In this document: positions 14,803-22,067 of the stretch, piece by piece
Layout of the letters: each line of letters begins with the position of its first letter
How positions within the stretch are numbered: position 1 is the first letter of the stretch
Source: UBA4644 sp034933145
Lineage (GTDB): Bacteria > Bacillota > Clostridia > Oscillospirales > Butyricicoccaceae
Assembly: GCA_034933145.1 (NCBI GenBank)
Contig: JAYFOA010000023.1
Location: forward strand, 1-28,739
Direction: 5' to 3'
DNA: 28,739 nucleotides
Translations under genes and position numbers: made by a program
The notes under the pieces: model-generated
Told to the model about the DNA's origin: nothing
What the model saw: only the letters and a program-made list of their open reading frames with translations
The model's database searches: none

Positions 14803-15246
14803 TCATATGCGAATAGTGAATATCTGCTCCCAGTTTCCCCATTGATCGCGGTGCTCTTCCTGTTTCACAAAGCCATATTTCTCATACAGCCCCCGCTCCC
14901 CGCTTACCAGATAAACAGTGGAAAAGCCATGCGTTTTCGCATAGGTCAGTTCCGCGCGGATCAATTGCTCGCTCAGCCGCTCGCCGCGGTAAGCCTCACC
15001 CACGAAGACAAAACCGATATAGGGCGTATACTCCACATCCGGTATGCAGTCCCGTGATGCAAATGTACAGTATCCCATAATTTTGCCTTCTTCAATGGCA
15101 ATAAACACCCGCTCCCAGCCGGAAAATTCACCGGTTTGCATCATCTTGGCCAGATACGGGCCTGCCCGCCAGGAACAGGCAGCTGCGTAGTCCGCTGTGG
15201 GCAGCCACAGCGGATGCTCCGGTGACAGCATCTGAATTCCCGCCAT
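14803..15246 (-). CDS. GNAT family N-acetyltransferase
   Basis: A 147-residue single-domain acetyltransferase of the GNAT fold that would use acetyl-CoA to acetylate an amine; the substrate cannot be read from sequence. The core is visible as VFIAIEEGKIMGYCTFASRD, then YIGFVFVGEAYRGERLSEQLIRAEL (motif A, with RGERLS in place of the usual Q/R-x-x-G-x-G/A) and VYLVSGERGLYEKYGFVKQE at the C-terminus. The frame could begin at 15264, but the ATG at 15246 is favoured because GGAAGGG precedes it and it begins one base after the stop codon of the upstream fusion gene. That tight coupling suggests the two acetyltransferases act in the same process. Confidence 0.85.
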   Translation of the reverse strand: MAGIQMLSPEHPLWLPTADYAAACSWRAGPYLAKMMQTGEFSGWERVFIAIEEGKIMGYCTFASRDCIPDVEYTPYIGFVFVGEAYRGERLSEQLIRAELTYAKTHGFSTVYLVSGERGLYEKYGFVKQEEHRDQWGNWEQIFTIRI

Positions 15247-15247
15247 A

Positions 15248-16732
15248 TTACCCTTCCAGATCAATGCGCATCATCATGCCGCCCGCGAATACCTCTGCCG
15301 GCTGAAAGCCGAGGCTGGCATACAAACGCTGTGCCGGGATGTTAAACCGGTTGACGCCGATCATCAGTTGCTTTGCGCCCTGACGCTTCAGCTCCTCCAC
15401 GCCCCAGCCAACCATCAGCTTTCCATACCCACGTCCCTGATACCTCCGGTCGATAAGCACCGTGTCAATCCAGAAATTTCCTTTTTGGGGGTCAATTTCC
15501 AGAATCAGCAGACCAACAGGGCGATCACCTTCCTGCATAACATACACCTTAAATGTATTTATAAAAGCCATCGCATGGGCAATGTCGGTTCGGACATCGC
15601 CGACAAAATCCGTTTGGTCTTCCCGCACCCGCAGGTCGCAGGTCTCCAGCCAATTCTTATTTCCATACGGTACCACATGGGGGCAACGCGGATAGGTAGT
15701 CAGAGCAGAAACGGCTTCCCTCATCTGCTTGCGTAAATGATCATAATTACCGGATGTGTCGCACTTGATCACAATACCAGCGTTGGTGATATGGCAAAAC
15801 TGAAGGCCCAATTGTTGGTCAAAATACAGGCAGGCGCCATTACCGGGTGCATCCAGACCAAAGGTGAAAAAGCCATCCGTTTGACCGCATACGGGACCGT
15901 TGCCATATTCGTCAAGTTTCTCGGCTTGGCTCCACCCTTGTTCAGACAGGAGCTTCCGTGCGCACAATGCATCCATCAGCTTTTTGATGTCAACTGCGTC
16001 CGCCGTAAAAGCGCAGTTTATCGGTATTTCCGGCAGACGGATGAGCTCCTTTTGGCGGAACGCACCATAGCGGGGTGCAGCAGGCCCGTTTTCAAACCGA
16101 ATACCATCCATCCCCAGCGGTGAAAAAATTAGTTCAATCAGCAGTCTGGTATACGGCTTTCCAGCAGCACGGGACATGGCTTCTGCCAACAAAATCGGCT
16201 CGCTCAAGCTGAACTCCGGCTTTAGTCCCGGTTCAAAGTCAAGCGGAGTCTTTCCAATCAGCGCCAGCAGTCCCGGCAGATCCATCTGTCCCCACAGCAT
16301 CGCGCTTTCCAAGGCGAAACGCTCACGTTCCGGCAGCGCCTCATGCTTGGGGTCGGCATGAAGCGTGAGCATTTGAAAGCCGCTGAAATAATTCGGCACA
16401 CCAGAAGTGCCCTCCATCAAATGCCGCAGAGTAAGGCGCTCTGCCTGGCAATATTCAGGGATATACTGGGACAGGCTGTCCTCCGGGCTGAGAATCTTAC
16501 GATCACATAGCAGCAGGAAGCAAAGTCCCACCAGACTGCGGCTCAGTCCGCTGAAACAATAACGGGTATCCGATGTAACCGGCATCCCGGTTTCTCGGTC
16601 TGCGACACCGCAGGGGGCATCAAACAGGATCTGCTCTTCCCACTTCGCAAAGATATAACCGGAGGTCTGCCAGCGTTCCGCCGCAGCGGCGATGGTTTTA
16701 CGGAATTCATTGGATTGCTGTTCCGATAGCAT
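15248..16732 (-). CDS. Inactive serine beta-lactamase-like domain fused to a GNAT acetyltransferase
   Basis: A 494-residue two-domain protein without signal peptide. Residues 1 to about 340 follow the class C beta-lactamase/D-aminopeptidase family landmark by landmark: RYCFSGLSRSLVGLCFLLL, LSPEDSLSQYIPEY, LRHLMEGTSGVPNY, FEPGLKPEFSLSEPILLAEAMSRAAGKPY, FSPLGMDGIRFE. The catalytic motifs are changed. The SxxK position reads GLSR (Gly62, Arg65), the YxN position reads FSL (Phe174, Leu176), and no HxG is visible near FGLDAPGNG. It is therefore probably a pseudo-enzyme. Residues about 350-494 form a GNAT domain with an intact acetyl-CoA motif RRYQGRGYGKLM (about 430-441) and NIPAQRLYASLGF. The ATG at 16732 follows AAAGGA. 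It is coupled to a second GNAT gene. The function is unknown; an inference is that the hydrolase fold binds a peptide or cell-wall-like ligand for acetylation. Confidence 0.88.
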   Translation of the reverse strand: MLSEQQSNEFRKTIAAAAERWQTSGYIFAKWEEQILFDAPCGVADRETGMPVTSDTRYCFSGLSRSLVGLCFLLLCDRKILSPEDSLSQYIPEYCQAERLTLRHLMEGTSGVPNYFSGFQMLTLHADPKHEALPERERFALESAMLWGQMDLPGLLALIGKTPLDFEPGLKPEFSLSEPILLAEAMSRAAGKPYTRLLIELIFSPLGMDGIRFENGPAAPRYGAFRQKELIRLPEIPINCAFTADAVDIKKLMDALCARKLLSEQGWSQAEKLDEYGNGPVCGQTDGFFTFGLDAPGNGACLYFDQQLGLQFCHITNAGIVIKCDTSGNYDHLRKQMREAVSALTTYPRCPHVVPYGNKNWLETCDLRVREDQTDFVGDVRTDIAHAMAFINTFKVYVMQEGDRPVGLLILEIDPQKGNFWIDTVLIDRRYQGRGYGKLMVGWGVEELKRQGAKQLMIGVNRFNIPAQRLYASLGFQPAEVFAGGMMMRIDLEG

Positions 16733-16757
16733 AGATTTCCTTTCTCCGTCAGGTTTC

Positions 16758-16776
16758 GGGCGGGATGATCCCGCCC
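16758..16776. repeat. Inverted repeat in the leader of the hydrolase/GNAT gene
   Basis: GGGCGGGAT (16758-16766) and ATCCCGCCC (16768-16776) form a nearly perfect palindrome 26 bases upstream of the start at 16732. It could be an operator or a leader hairpin. In the rest of 16777-16912 I see no gene and no convincing promoter, so how this two-gene operon is transcribed is unclear. Confidence 0.5.
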
Positions 16777-16912
16777 CCGATACCGAAAAGAATACCCCTT
16801 CTTTCCGGTGCGAATATCCGGAACGGCGACAGTTTACGGATTGACGCCGCTCCCGCAGCTCTGTGGCTTTTCAACAGCGCCGCTGCGGATAAATGTAAAA
16901 TTATGGAGCATG

Positions 16913-16953
16913 TAAATAAAGCGGGAGACTGCCCGTCAAGGGCAGTCTCCCGC
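16913..16953 (-). terminator. Terminator of the rpsB-tsf operon
   Basis: A perfect 14-bp stem GCGGGAGACTGCCC (16921-16934) / GGGCAGTCTCCCGC (16940-16953) with a 5-base loop, followed on the minus strand by TTTATTTA. It begins 36 bases beyond the tsf stop. Confidence 0.9.
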
Positions 16954-16989
16954 AAATCAAACAGTCAGCAGCCAGCGCGGCCGAAGTTC

Positions 16990-17919
16990 TCAGTTATTGC
17001 CGCCGGCTAGCTTGGCGATCTCCTCCGCAAAGTTCTCTTCGCGCTTCTCCAGGCCTTCGCCCTTCTCAAAACGAACGAACTTAGCGATCTTCACCGTGCC
17101 GCCCTGTTCAGAGGCGACGCGATCCGCATACTTTGCAACGGAGGCCTTGTTCTCTTTCACGAAAGCCTGATCCACCAGGCAGTTTTCCTCATAGAACTTG
17201 TTGATACGGCCGTTCACGATCTTCTCGGCGACAGCTACGGGTTTTCCTTCGTTCATGGTCTGCGCCAGCAGGATTTCCTTCTCTTTCTCAATGGTCTCAG
17301 CCGGCACCTGGGTGCGATCGAGCCACTGGGGCCGCATAGCGGCAATCTGCATGCAAATATCCTTGCCCAGATCAAGAACTGCGGCATTTCCGCGCAGATT
17401 CTCGGAAACCTCCAGGCCGACGAGTACGCCGATCTTTCCGCCGGCATGGACATAGGCGATGTTCATGGTTTTATTGCAATAACGGGCAAAGCGGCGGACC
17501 TGGATATTTTCACCGATGACCAAAACCTTATCCTGCAGCTCTTCCTGAACGGTACGGCCGGTACCGGGGTATGCACAGGCCAGCAGCGCATCCAGATCGG
17601 CGGGGTTTTCGTCGATAACGACATGCGTTACATCATCGACAAATTTGACGAACTTCTCATTTTTGGCGACAAAATCGGTCTCCGAGTTGATTTCGACCAC
17701 AGCGCCCACGCCGCACGAATCACACACATAGGCATACGCCATACCTTCCGCGGCGATACGGCCAGCCTTTTTAGCGGCGGCGGCCAGGCCCTTTTCACGC
17801 AAAAATTCAATGGCCTTCTCATAGTCTCCCTCAGAGGCGGTGAGGGCCTTCTTACAATCCATCATGCCCGCGCCGGTCTGCTCGCGCAGGTTCTGTACAT
17901 CTTTCGCAGTAAATGCCAT
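16990..17919 (-). CDS. tsf: Translation elongation factor Ts
   Basis: A 309-residue guanine nucleotide exchange factor for EF-Tu. The N-terminal UBA-like domain contains VQNLREQTGAGMMDCKKAL, and the EF-Tu-contacting motif TDFVAKN is intact. The rest covers the two core subdomains, with IAYVHAGGKIGVLVGLE typical of the family. The frame extends eight codons upstream, but AGGAGG lies 9 bases before the ATG at 17919 and MAFTAKDV is the expected N-terminus. It follows rpsB by 50 bases, the usual rpsB-tsf operon. Confidence 0.97.
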   Translation of the reverse strand: MAFTAKDVQNLREQTGAGMMDCKKALTASEGDYEKAIEFLREKGLAAAAKKAGRIAAEGMAYAYVCDSCGVGAVVEINSETDFVAKNEKFVKFVDDVTHVVIDENPADLDALLACAYPGTGRTVQEELQDKVLVIGENIQVRRFARYCNKTMNIAYVHAGGKIGVLVGLEVSENLRGNAAVLDLGKDICMQIAAMRPQWLDRTQVPAETIEKEKEILLAQTMNEGKPVAVAEKIVNGRINKFYEENCLVDQAFVKENKASVAKYADRVASEQGGTVKIAKFVRFEKGEGLEKREENFAEEIAKLAGGNN

Positions 17920-17969
17920 TATAGAAAACCTCCTGTATATCAAATTTCAGTTTTGCCGGAGATCGGATC

Positions 17970-18773
17970 TCAGTTCTCCGTAATCTCCTCGGCGCTCCGG
18001 GAGGCCCGGCGCATCGGCGCGCGGGGTGTCGTATCCACCGCAGCTTCCTCTTCTTCAGGAGCAACGGTCTCATCCGAAACACTGAGCTGTTCGCCCTGAC
18101 GGCCTTCGGTCACGGCAGAGCCCATGGCGGCGGAGATCAGGCGGATTGCACGAATCGCGTCGTCATTGCCCGGGATGACATAGTCAACATCATCCGGATC
18201 ACAGTTAGTGTCCACAATAGCAATGATCGGGATGCCCAGCTTGCGGGCTTCGGCAATGGCATTTTTCTCCTTGCGCAGATCGACAACGAACAGCGCGCCA
18301 GGCAGTTTGCGCATCTCTTTGACGCCGCCCAAATACTTTTCCAGCTTTTCAATCTCAAGGCGAAGCTTGATGACTTCTTTTTTAGGCAGGAGATTAAAAG
18401 TGCCGTCCTCGCTCATACGGTTGAGCTGATTCAGGCGATCCACACGCTTACGCATGGTTTTGAAGTTCGTGAGCATGCCGCCAAGCCAACGGGCGTTGAC
18501 ATAGAACATGCCGACCTTCTCTGCTTCTTCGCGGATCGCGTCCTGCGCCTGCTTTTTCGTGCCGACGAACAGCAGCGTGCCGCCCTCGGCCGCCAGGTCG
18601 CGGACAAAAAAATAGGCCTCTTCCAGCTTCTTCACGGTCTTCTGCAGATCAATGATATAGATCCCGTTGCGCTCCATGAAGATATACTCGGCCATTTTGG
18701 GGTTCCAGCGACGGGTCTGATGTCCGAAATGGACGCCCGCTTCCAGAAGCTGTTTCATGCTGATGACTGCCAT
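17970..18773 (-). CDS. rpsB: 30S ribosomal protein S2
   Basis: A 267-residue ribosomal protein of the small subunit. Starting MAVISMKQLLEAGVHFGHQTRRWNPKM, it shows the S2 signatures GTKKQAQD, NARWLGGMLTNFKTM and IVDTNCDPDDVDYVIPGNDDAIRAI. The C-terminal 35-40 residues are an acidic, then Ala/Arg-rich extension (PEEEEAAVDTTPRAPMRR), longer than in Bacillus. GGAGG lies 7 bases before the ATG. It has its own promoter and a structured leader that may mediate autoregulation by S2. Confidence 0.98.
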   Translation of the reverse strand: MAVISMKQLLEAGVHFGHQTRRWNPKMAEYIFMERNGIYIIDLQKTVKKLEEAYFFVRDLAAEGGTLLFVGTKKQAQDAIREEAEKVGMFYVNARWLGGMLTNFKTMRKRVDRLNQLNRMSEDGTFNLLPKKEVIKLRLEIEKLEKYLGGVKEMRKLPGALFVVDLRKEKNAIAEARKLGIPIIAIVDTNCDPDDVDYVIPGNDDAIRAIRLISAAMGSAVTEGRQGEQLSVSDETVAPEEEEAAVDTTPRAPMRRASRSAEEITEN

Positions 18774-18894
18774 GGTTTGTCCTCCTTGTTTGTTACGCCT
18801 CCGGCACGCTCATCGGCAGCGGTCACCCGAAAATGGGCACCGGCCGTGGCCTCACGCACCGTGTGTCGTCTGCCGGCTTAAAATTTCCGGCAGC
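18774..18894 (-). promoter_or_regulatory. Structured rpsB mRNA leader
   Basis: About 120 bases lie between the predicted start of transcription and the rpsB ATG. The first hairpin is a perfect 7-bp stem CTGCCGG (18870-18876) / CCGGCAG (18887-18893) at the extreme 5' end. Further imperfect stems follow (CACGC/GTGTG at 18854-18865 and GGT-CCC/GGG-ACC around 18824-18844). A long structured leader before rpsB fits S2 autoregulation known in other bacteria; I did not match a named leader class. Confidence 0.45.
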
Positions 18895-18900
18895 TTTAGT

Positions 18901-18929
18901 AATATAACATAAATTAAGAACAAATGCAA
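18901..18929 (-). promoter_or_regulatory. Promoter of rpsB-tsf
   Basis: On the minus strand: -35 TTGCAT at 18929-18924, 17-bp AT-rich spacer, -10 TATATT at 18906-18901. Expected start of transcription is near 18894. Confidence 0.75.
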
Positions 18930-18956
18930 GCTTATCCTGTGGTTTTCTGGGAAAAT

Positions 18957-19208
18957 TCAGCCTTTTGGCCGTGTTTTTACAAAGATAATGTCCTCTCCCA
19001 TAGTTCCTATGCTCTCCCAAGGGAGAATCAGGGGGGATTCCCTGCCTAATAGTCCCAGCCAGCGCAGCTTCCCCGGAATGATCAGCGCATGGATGCGTCC
19101 CGTCTCCATATCGATCTCCACGTCGCGGACATATCCTAAGCGTGCACCGTCACTCAGACAGATGACCTCTTTGCATCCCAGTTCAAACAGCCGCCGCGTC
19201 TCTCCCAT
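18957..19208 (-). CDS. PRC-barrel protein, YlmC/YmxH family
   Basis: An 83-residue protein consisting of one PRC-barrel domain: LGCKEVICLSDGARLGYVRDVEIDMETGRIHALIIPG, then LILPWESIGTMGEDIIFVK. This is the YlmC/YmxH group found in spore-forming Firmicutes and often labelled a sporulation protein; its molecular role is unknown. The ATG at 19208 follows a GGGGG-containing site by about 9 bases. The hprK terminator lies upstream, so it should have its own promoter, but none is obvious. No terminator separates it from the rpsB promoter 28 bases downstream, so its transcript may run into rpsB. Confidence 0.85.
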   Translation of the reverse strand: MGETRRLFELGCKEVICLSDGARLGYVRDVEIDMETGRIHALIIPGKLRWLGLLGRESPLILPWESIGTMGEDIIFVKTRPKG

Positions 19209-19298
19209 AACTGCTGCCCCCTACGGAAAACTCTGCATTACATCCGCTGCACCGAAACGGAAAGCATCCCGCAGCCACCGCTGCAGGCGCCGGAGAGC

Positions 19299-19332
19299 AA
19301 AAATTGCCTCCCGAATTATCTTATCGGGAGGC
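19299..19332 (-). terminator. Terminator downstream of hprK
   Basis: A 9-bp perfect stem GCCTCCCGA (19306-19314) / TCGGGAGGC (19324-19332) is followed on the minus strand by AATTTTTGC. It lies 112 bases past the hprK stop. The intervening bases 19333-19444 hold no gene I can support and would be a long 3' untranslated region. Confidence 0.7.
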
Positions 19333-19444
19333 GGCTATGTTTATTCCGAAATACGCGGTCGCAGCCTTTCCCGATGCAGCAATGAGTATCCGAAAACGCC
19401 GCGCCGAATGGCAGGCTTCCGACCCGCGAACCGCCGGTTCCGAT

Positions 19445-20398
19445 TCAGCGTACCGGGCCCTCCTGCTGAGCAAGCAGACTGGCATATTGTTTGTCGGATA
19501 GCTCCTTTGCGGCATTCTGTCCCATCTTTCGGTTACGATTGTTCATGGCGGCCACCTCGATGATCACGGCCAAATTGCGGCCAGGCCGCACCGGGACTTC
19601 CAGCGACGGTACCTGAATGCCGAGAATATCGGTATATTCCTGCTCAATGCCCATACGGTCATAGGGCTTGCCGTCTTCCCATTTGTGAAGGCGAATAATA
19701 AGGTCTACCTTTTCCGTGGGTTTGACCGCCCCCATGCCAAAGATACGGCGCACGTCAATAACGCCGATACCACGCAGCTCTATAAAATACCGGATAATCT
19801 CAGGTGCGCTGCCGACCAGCGATTTGGCGGATACCCGTTTGATGTCCACCGCGTCATCAGCCACCAGCCGGTGGCCTCGCTTGACCAGCTCAATGGCTGT
19901 CTCGCTCTTTCCGATACCGCTGTCGCCTAAAAGAAGAATTCCTTCTCCATAGACTTCCACAAATACGCCATGCATGGTCAAACGCGGGCCAAGATAAACG
20001 TTAAGCGATGCGGTCAGCGCCGCAATAAAGCTGGAAGTCACTTCCGGTGTAACTGCGATCGTGACTTTATGTTTTTCCGCCAGCTCGAGATATTCAGGCT
20101 CGGGTTCTTCACCGTTGGCAAAGATCAGCAAAGGAACGCCTGCACTCAGCAGCATTTCCATACTGTGAAGGCGCTCTTTCCTGTTGCGGCTGCGGAGATA
20201 AAAGCTTTCTGCTTTTCCGATTACCTGAATGCTGTTTGAATTGAAATATTCAAAAAAACCGGTCAGCGGCAGCGCAGGCCGATTGACAATCGCACTGGTA
20301 ATACGGTTATTTAGGTAATCCTCCGGGCCATAGCGTACATCCAAATGGAATTCGCTGACAAGCTGGTGCATTTCCACCGAATATTTGGACTGTGCCAT
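19445..20398 (-). CDS. hprK: HPr kinase/phosphorylase
   Basis: A 317-residue bifunctional enzyme that phosphorylates Ser46 of HPr with ATP or PPi and reverses the reaction, the sensor of catabolite repression in Firmicutes. The N-terminal domain (1 to about 130) precedes a conserved HG (His143). The Walker A motif is GDSGIGKS at 158-165, followed by VADDAVDI and the family signature ELRGIGVIDVRRIFG (about 207-221). The C-terminal helix region ends NNRNRKMGQNAAKEL. GGGAGG lies 9 bases before the ATG. It is monocistronic here, divergent from rpmB; many relatives have it beside lgt or murB-type genes instead. Confidence 0.96.
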   Translation of the reverse strand: MAQSKYSVEMHQLVSEFHLDVRYGPEDYLNNRITSAIVNRPALPLTGFFEYFNSNSIQVIGKAESFYLRSRNRKERLHSMEMLLSAGVPLLIFANGEEPEPEYLELAEKHKVTIAVTPEVTSSFIAALTASLNVYLGPRLTMHGVFVEVYGEGILLLGDSGIGKSETAIELVKRGHRLVADDAVDIKRVSAKSLVGSAPEIIRYFIELRGIGVIDVRRIFGMGAVKPTEKVDLIIRLHKWEDGKPYDRMGIEQEYTDILGIQVPSLEVPVRPGRNLAVIIEVAAMNNRNRKMGQNAAKELSDKQYASLLAQQEGPVR

Positions 20399-20431
20399 GT
20401 AAAAGCGCCTCCCATTATACTCGTTTTTGTC

Positions 20432-20460
20432 ATTATATCGCGAAGAGACGATTAGCGCAA
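20432..20460 (-). promoter_or_regulatory. Promoter of hprK
   Basis: On the minus strand: -35 TTGCGC at 20460-20455 (only TTG conserved), 17-bp spacer, -10 TATAAT at 20437-20432. A second TATAAT at 20419-20414 overlaps the leader next to the ribosome-binding site but has no matching -35. Confidence 0.6.
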
Positions 20461-20511
20461 GAAAAATTGCCTGCGTTCTATCTTCCCTGCCAAATTTTTT
20501 GTGATTTTCTC

Positions 20512-20540
20512 TTGCATTTCGCGGGCACCTGTGATAATAT
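20512..20540 (+). promoter_or_regulatory. Promoter of rpmB
   Basis: On the plus strand: -35 TTGCAT at 20512-20517, 17-bp spacer, -10 TAATAT at 20535-20540. Transcription would begin near 20547, about 40 bases before the ATG. It diverges from the hprK promoter, with about 50 bp between the two -35 elements. Confidence 0.6.
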
Positions 20541-20587
20541 AACTCCTGTCGCTTTAGAGTAATCGGCCAAAGGAGGTGCAGAGATCA

Positions 20588-20776
20588 ATGGCAAAGTGTG
20601 ATATTTGCGGCAAGGGCGTGACTTTCGGTATTCAACTGTCCCACTCACACATCCGGACGAACCGTGCCTGGAAGCCCAACGTGAAACACGTCAAGGCGAT
20701 CGTGAACGGCACACCGACGCATGAGAACGTCTGTACCCGCTGCCTGCGTTCGGGCAAAGTAACCCGCGCGGTCTGA
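20588..20776 (+). CDS. rpmB: 50S ribosomal protein L28 (zinc-binding form)
   Basis: A 62-residue large-subunit protein: MAKCDICGKGVTFG, then SHSHIRTNRAWKPNVKHVKA and the C-terminal CTRCLRSGKVTRAV. The two CxxC pairs (Cys4/Cys7 near the start and CTRC near the end) make this the zinc-ribbon (C+) form of L28. A GTG twelve bases upstream is in frame, but it lies inside the AGGAGG region, so the ATG at 20588, 11 bases after AGGAGG, is the start. It is a single-gene unit with its own promoter and terminators. Confidence 0.97.
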   Translation: MAKCDICGKGVTFGIQLSHSHIRTNRAWKPNVKHVKAIVNGTPTHENVCTRCLRSGKVTRAV

Positions 20777-20787
20777 TTTTTATTTTT

Positions 20788-20819
20788 AAAAGCGCGCGCC
20801 CAAAAGGGTGCGCGCTTTT
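20788..20819 (+). terminator. Terminator of rpmB
   Basis: AAAAGCGCGCGCCC (20788-20801) pairs with GGGTGCGCGCTTTT (20806-20819) with one G-U wobble and an AAAA tetraloop. The T-run is within the stem foot. Confidence 0.8.
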
Positions 20820-20842
20820 GCAATTATCGAAAGTTTAGAGTT

Positions 20843-20885
20843 CAGAAGGTATGGCTTATTCCGCGGGCCATACCTTCTGTTTTTT
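20843..20885 (+). terminator. Second strong terminator downstream of rpmB
   Basis: A perfect 13-bp stem CAGAAGGTATGGC (20843-20855) / GCCATACCTTCTG (20867-20879) with an 11-base loop, followed by TTTTTT. Only 23 bases separate it from the first terminator, so it is either a fail-safe terminator for rpmB or ends a very short separate RNA. The next 104 bases (20886-20989) hold nothing I can support as a gene. Confidence 0.85.
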
Positions 20886-20989
20886 ATAGCAAATGAAAAA
20901 AGGTGATGGCCTTTCATCATATGTATGCCATAATATGTTTTTTTCAGCAGCCTGCAGCGTCTATGGACAGACTGCCTTTTCATTAATTC

Positions 20990-21024
20990 AAAAAGCGTAC
21001 ACCCAGTCGGGTGTACACTTTTTT
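20990..21024. terminator. Bidirectional terminator downstream of gpsA
   Basis: A perfect 8-bp stem GTACACCC (20997-21004) / GGGTGTAC (21009-21016), loop AGTC, flanked by A-rich and T-rich tracts. On the minus strand it is followed by GCTTTTTG; on the plus strand by ACTTTTTT. It ends the gpsA-side operon 10-40 bases past the gpsA stop. Confidence 0.85.
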
Positions 21025-21034
21025 CCTCACTGTT

Positions 21035-22045
21035 TTATTGCCAGGGATCCACATCCTGTTCCGGGCAGCGGGCACGCCGCAGCAGTCGATCCGCTGCCAC
21101 GCGAACCGACAGACCGCAAAACAACACATCATACATTGCCTCACAGATTGGCAGCTCCACACTTTTCCCCTCTGTAAGCCGGTGAACGGCCTCCGTTGCA
21201 TAATAGCCCTCCACGGTGGCACCAATCTGTGCCATCGCATCACGGGCCGCCATACCTCCGCCGATCAACAGACCTGCACGGCGATTTCTGGAATGCATCG
21301 ATACACAGGTGACGATCAGATCCCCCACGCCGGAAAGCCCGGCAAAGGTTTCCGCGCATCCGCCCAACAGCATGCCCAGGCGGGACATTTCAGCGATACC
21401 GCGGGTCATCAGCATAGCCTTTGCATTGTCACCGAAGCCTGCGCCGTCGCTGATGCCGACAGCCAACGCGAACACGTTCTTCATCGCCCCGCCCAGCTGA
21501 GCGCCCACCATGTCGCCCGAAGTATAGACCCGGAACCAATCGGTCATCAATACCTGCTGCGTAAATTCCGCTGCCTCCCGGCGATCGGATGCTGCCAGCA
21601 CCGCTGTCGGCATATCCCGTGCCACTTCCTCTGCATGAGAGGGGCCGGTGACAATAACTACCGGGATTTCAGGCCCCAGCTCCCGCTTCAGGCTCTCACC
21701 CAGCAGGCAGTAGCCATTTTCCGGGTCAAACCCTTTGCTAAGCAGCACGACTGTCTGCCCGGAGTGCAGGTGCTCTTTCAGTCCCCGTCCCGCCTGCGCC
21801 ACACCGAAAGATGGCGTAGCGACAATGACCAACGGACAGCCTTCCGCGCAGGAAAGGTTCGTGGTAAATTCAATATCCGAAGGAAGACGGACACCGGGTA
21901 AAAGTTTTTCATTCCCCAGCGTCTCCCGCAAAAGAGCGGATTCCTCCGGTAAAAAGCTCCAGAGAGCCACTTCATTTCCCTTTTGCCGCAGCAGACGGGC
22001 CATGGCCAGGCCCCAGCCCCCGCTGCCGATCACGGCGATGCGCAT
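21035..22045 (-). CDS. gpsA: NAD(P)H-dependent glycerol-3-phosphate dehydrogenase
   Basis: A 336-residue cytoplasmic enzyme that reduces dihydroxyacetone phosphate to sn-glycerol-3-phosphate, the backbone for phospholipids. The Rossmann motif is IAVIGSGGWGLAMA at the N-terminus. Substrate and catalytic segments are VTGPSHAEEVA, GGAMKNVFALAVGISDG (catalytic Lys region) and GLSGVGDLIVTC. AAGGAG lies 11 bases before the ATG. Downstream of plsY in the same operon, it supplies the acceptor that PlsY acylates. Confidence 0.97.
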   Translation of the reverse strand: MRIAVIGSGGWGLAMARLLRQKGNEVALWSFLPEESALLRETLGNEKLLPGVRLPSDIEFTTNLSCAEGCPLVIVATPSFGVAQAGRGLKEHLHSGQTVVLLSKGFDPENGYCLLGESLKRELGPEIPVVIVTGPSHAEEVARDMPTAVLAASDRREAAEFTQQVLMTDWFRVYTSGDMVGAQLGGAMKNVFALAVGISDGAGFGDNAKAMLMTRGIAEMSRLGMLLGGCAETFAGLSGVGDLIVTCVSMHSRNRRAGLLIGGGMAARDAMAQIGATVEGYYATEAVHRLTEGKSVELPICEAMYDVLFCGLSVRVAADRLLRRARCPEQDVDPWQ

Positions 22046-22067
22046 AATACCGGTATCTCCTTATCAA

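Noticed and set aside
16733..16912. A sigma-A promoter for the hydrolase/GNAT operon
   Set aside because: Candidate hexamers (for example TATTCT) have no matching -35 at 16-18 bp, so no site could be supported.
19337..19501. A plus-strand small frame with GGGAGG shortly before an ATG
   Set aside because: The GGGAGG is the 3' arm of the hprK terminator stem, and the frame overlaps the hprK end antisense.
20414..20419. A second TATAAT upstream of hprK as an additional promoter
   Set aside because: There is no -35 at proper spacing, and it lies next to the ribosome-binding site, leaving almost no leader.
20893..21177. A plus-strand frame starting in the gap after rpmB
   Set aside because: It runs through the bidirectional gpsA terminator and then antisense through gpsA, with no plausible domain.
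21011..21901. A 296-codon plus-strand open frame opposite gpsA
   Set aside because: It is antisense to gpsA and starts inside the gpsA terminator.
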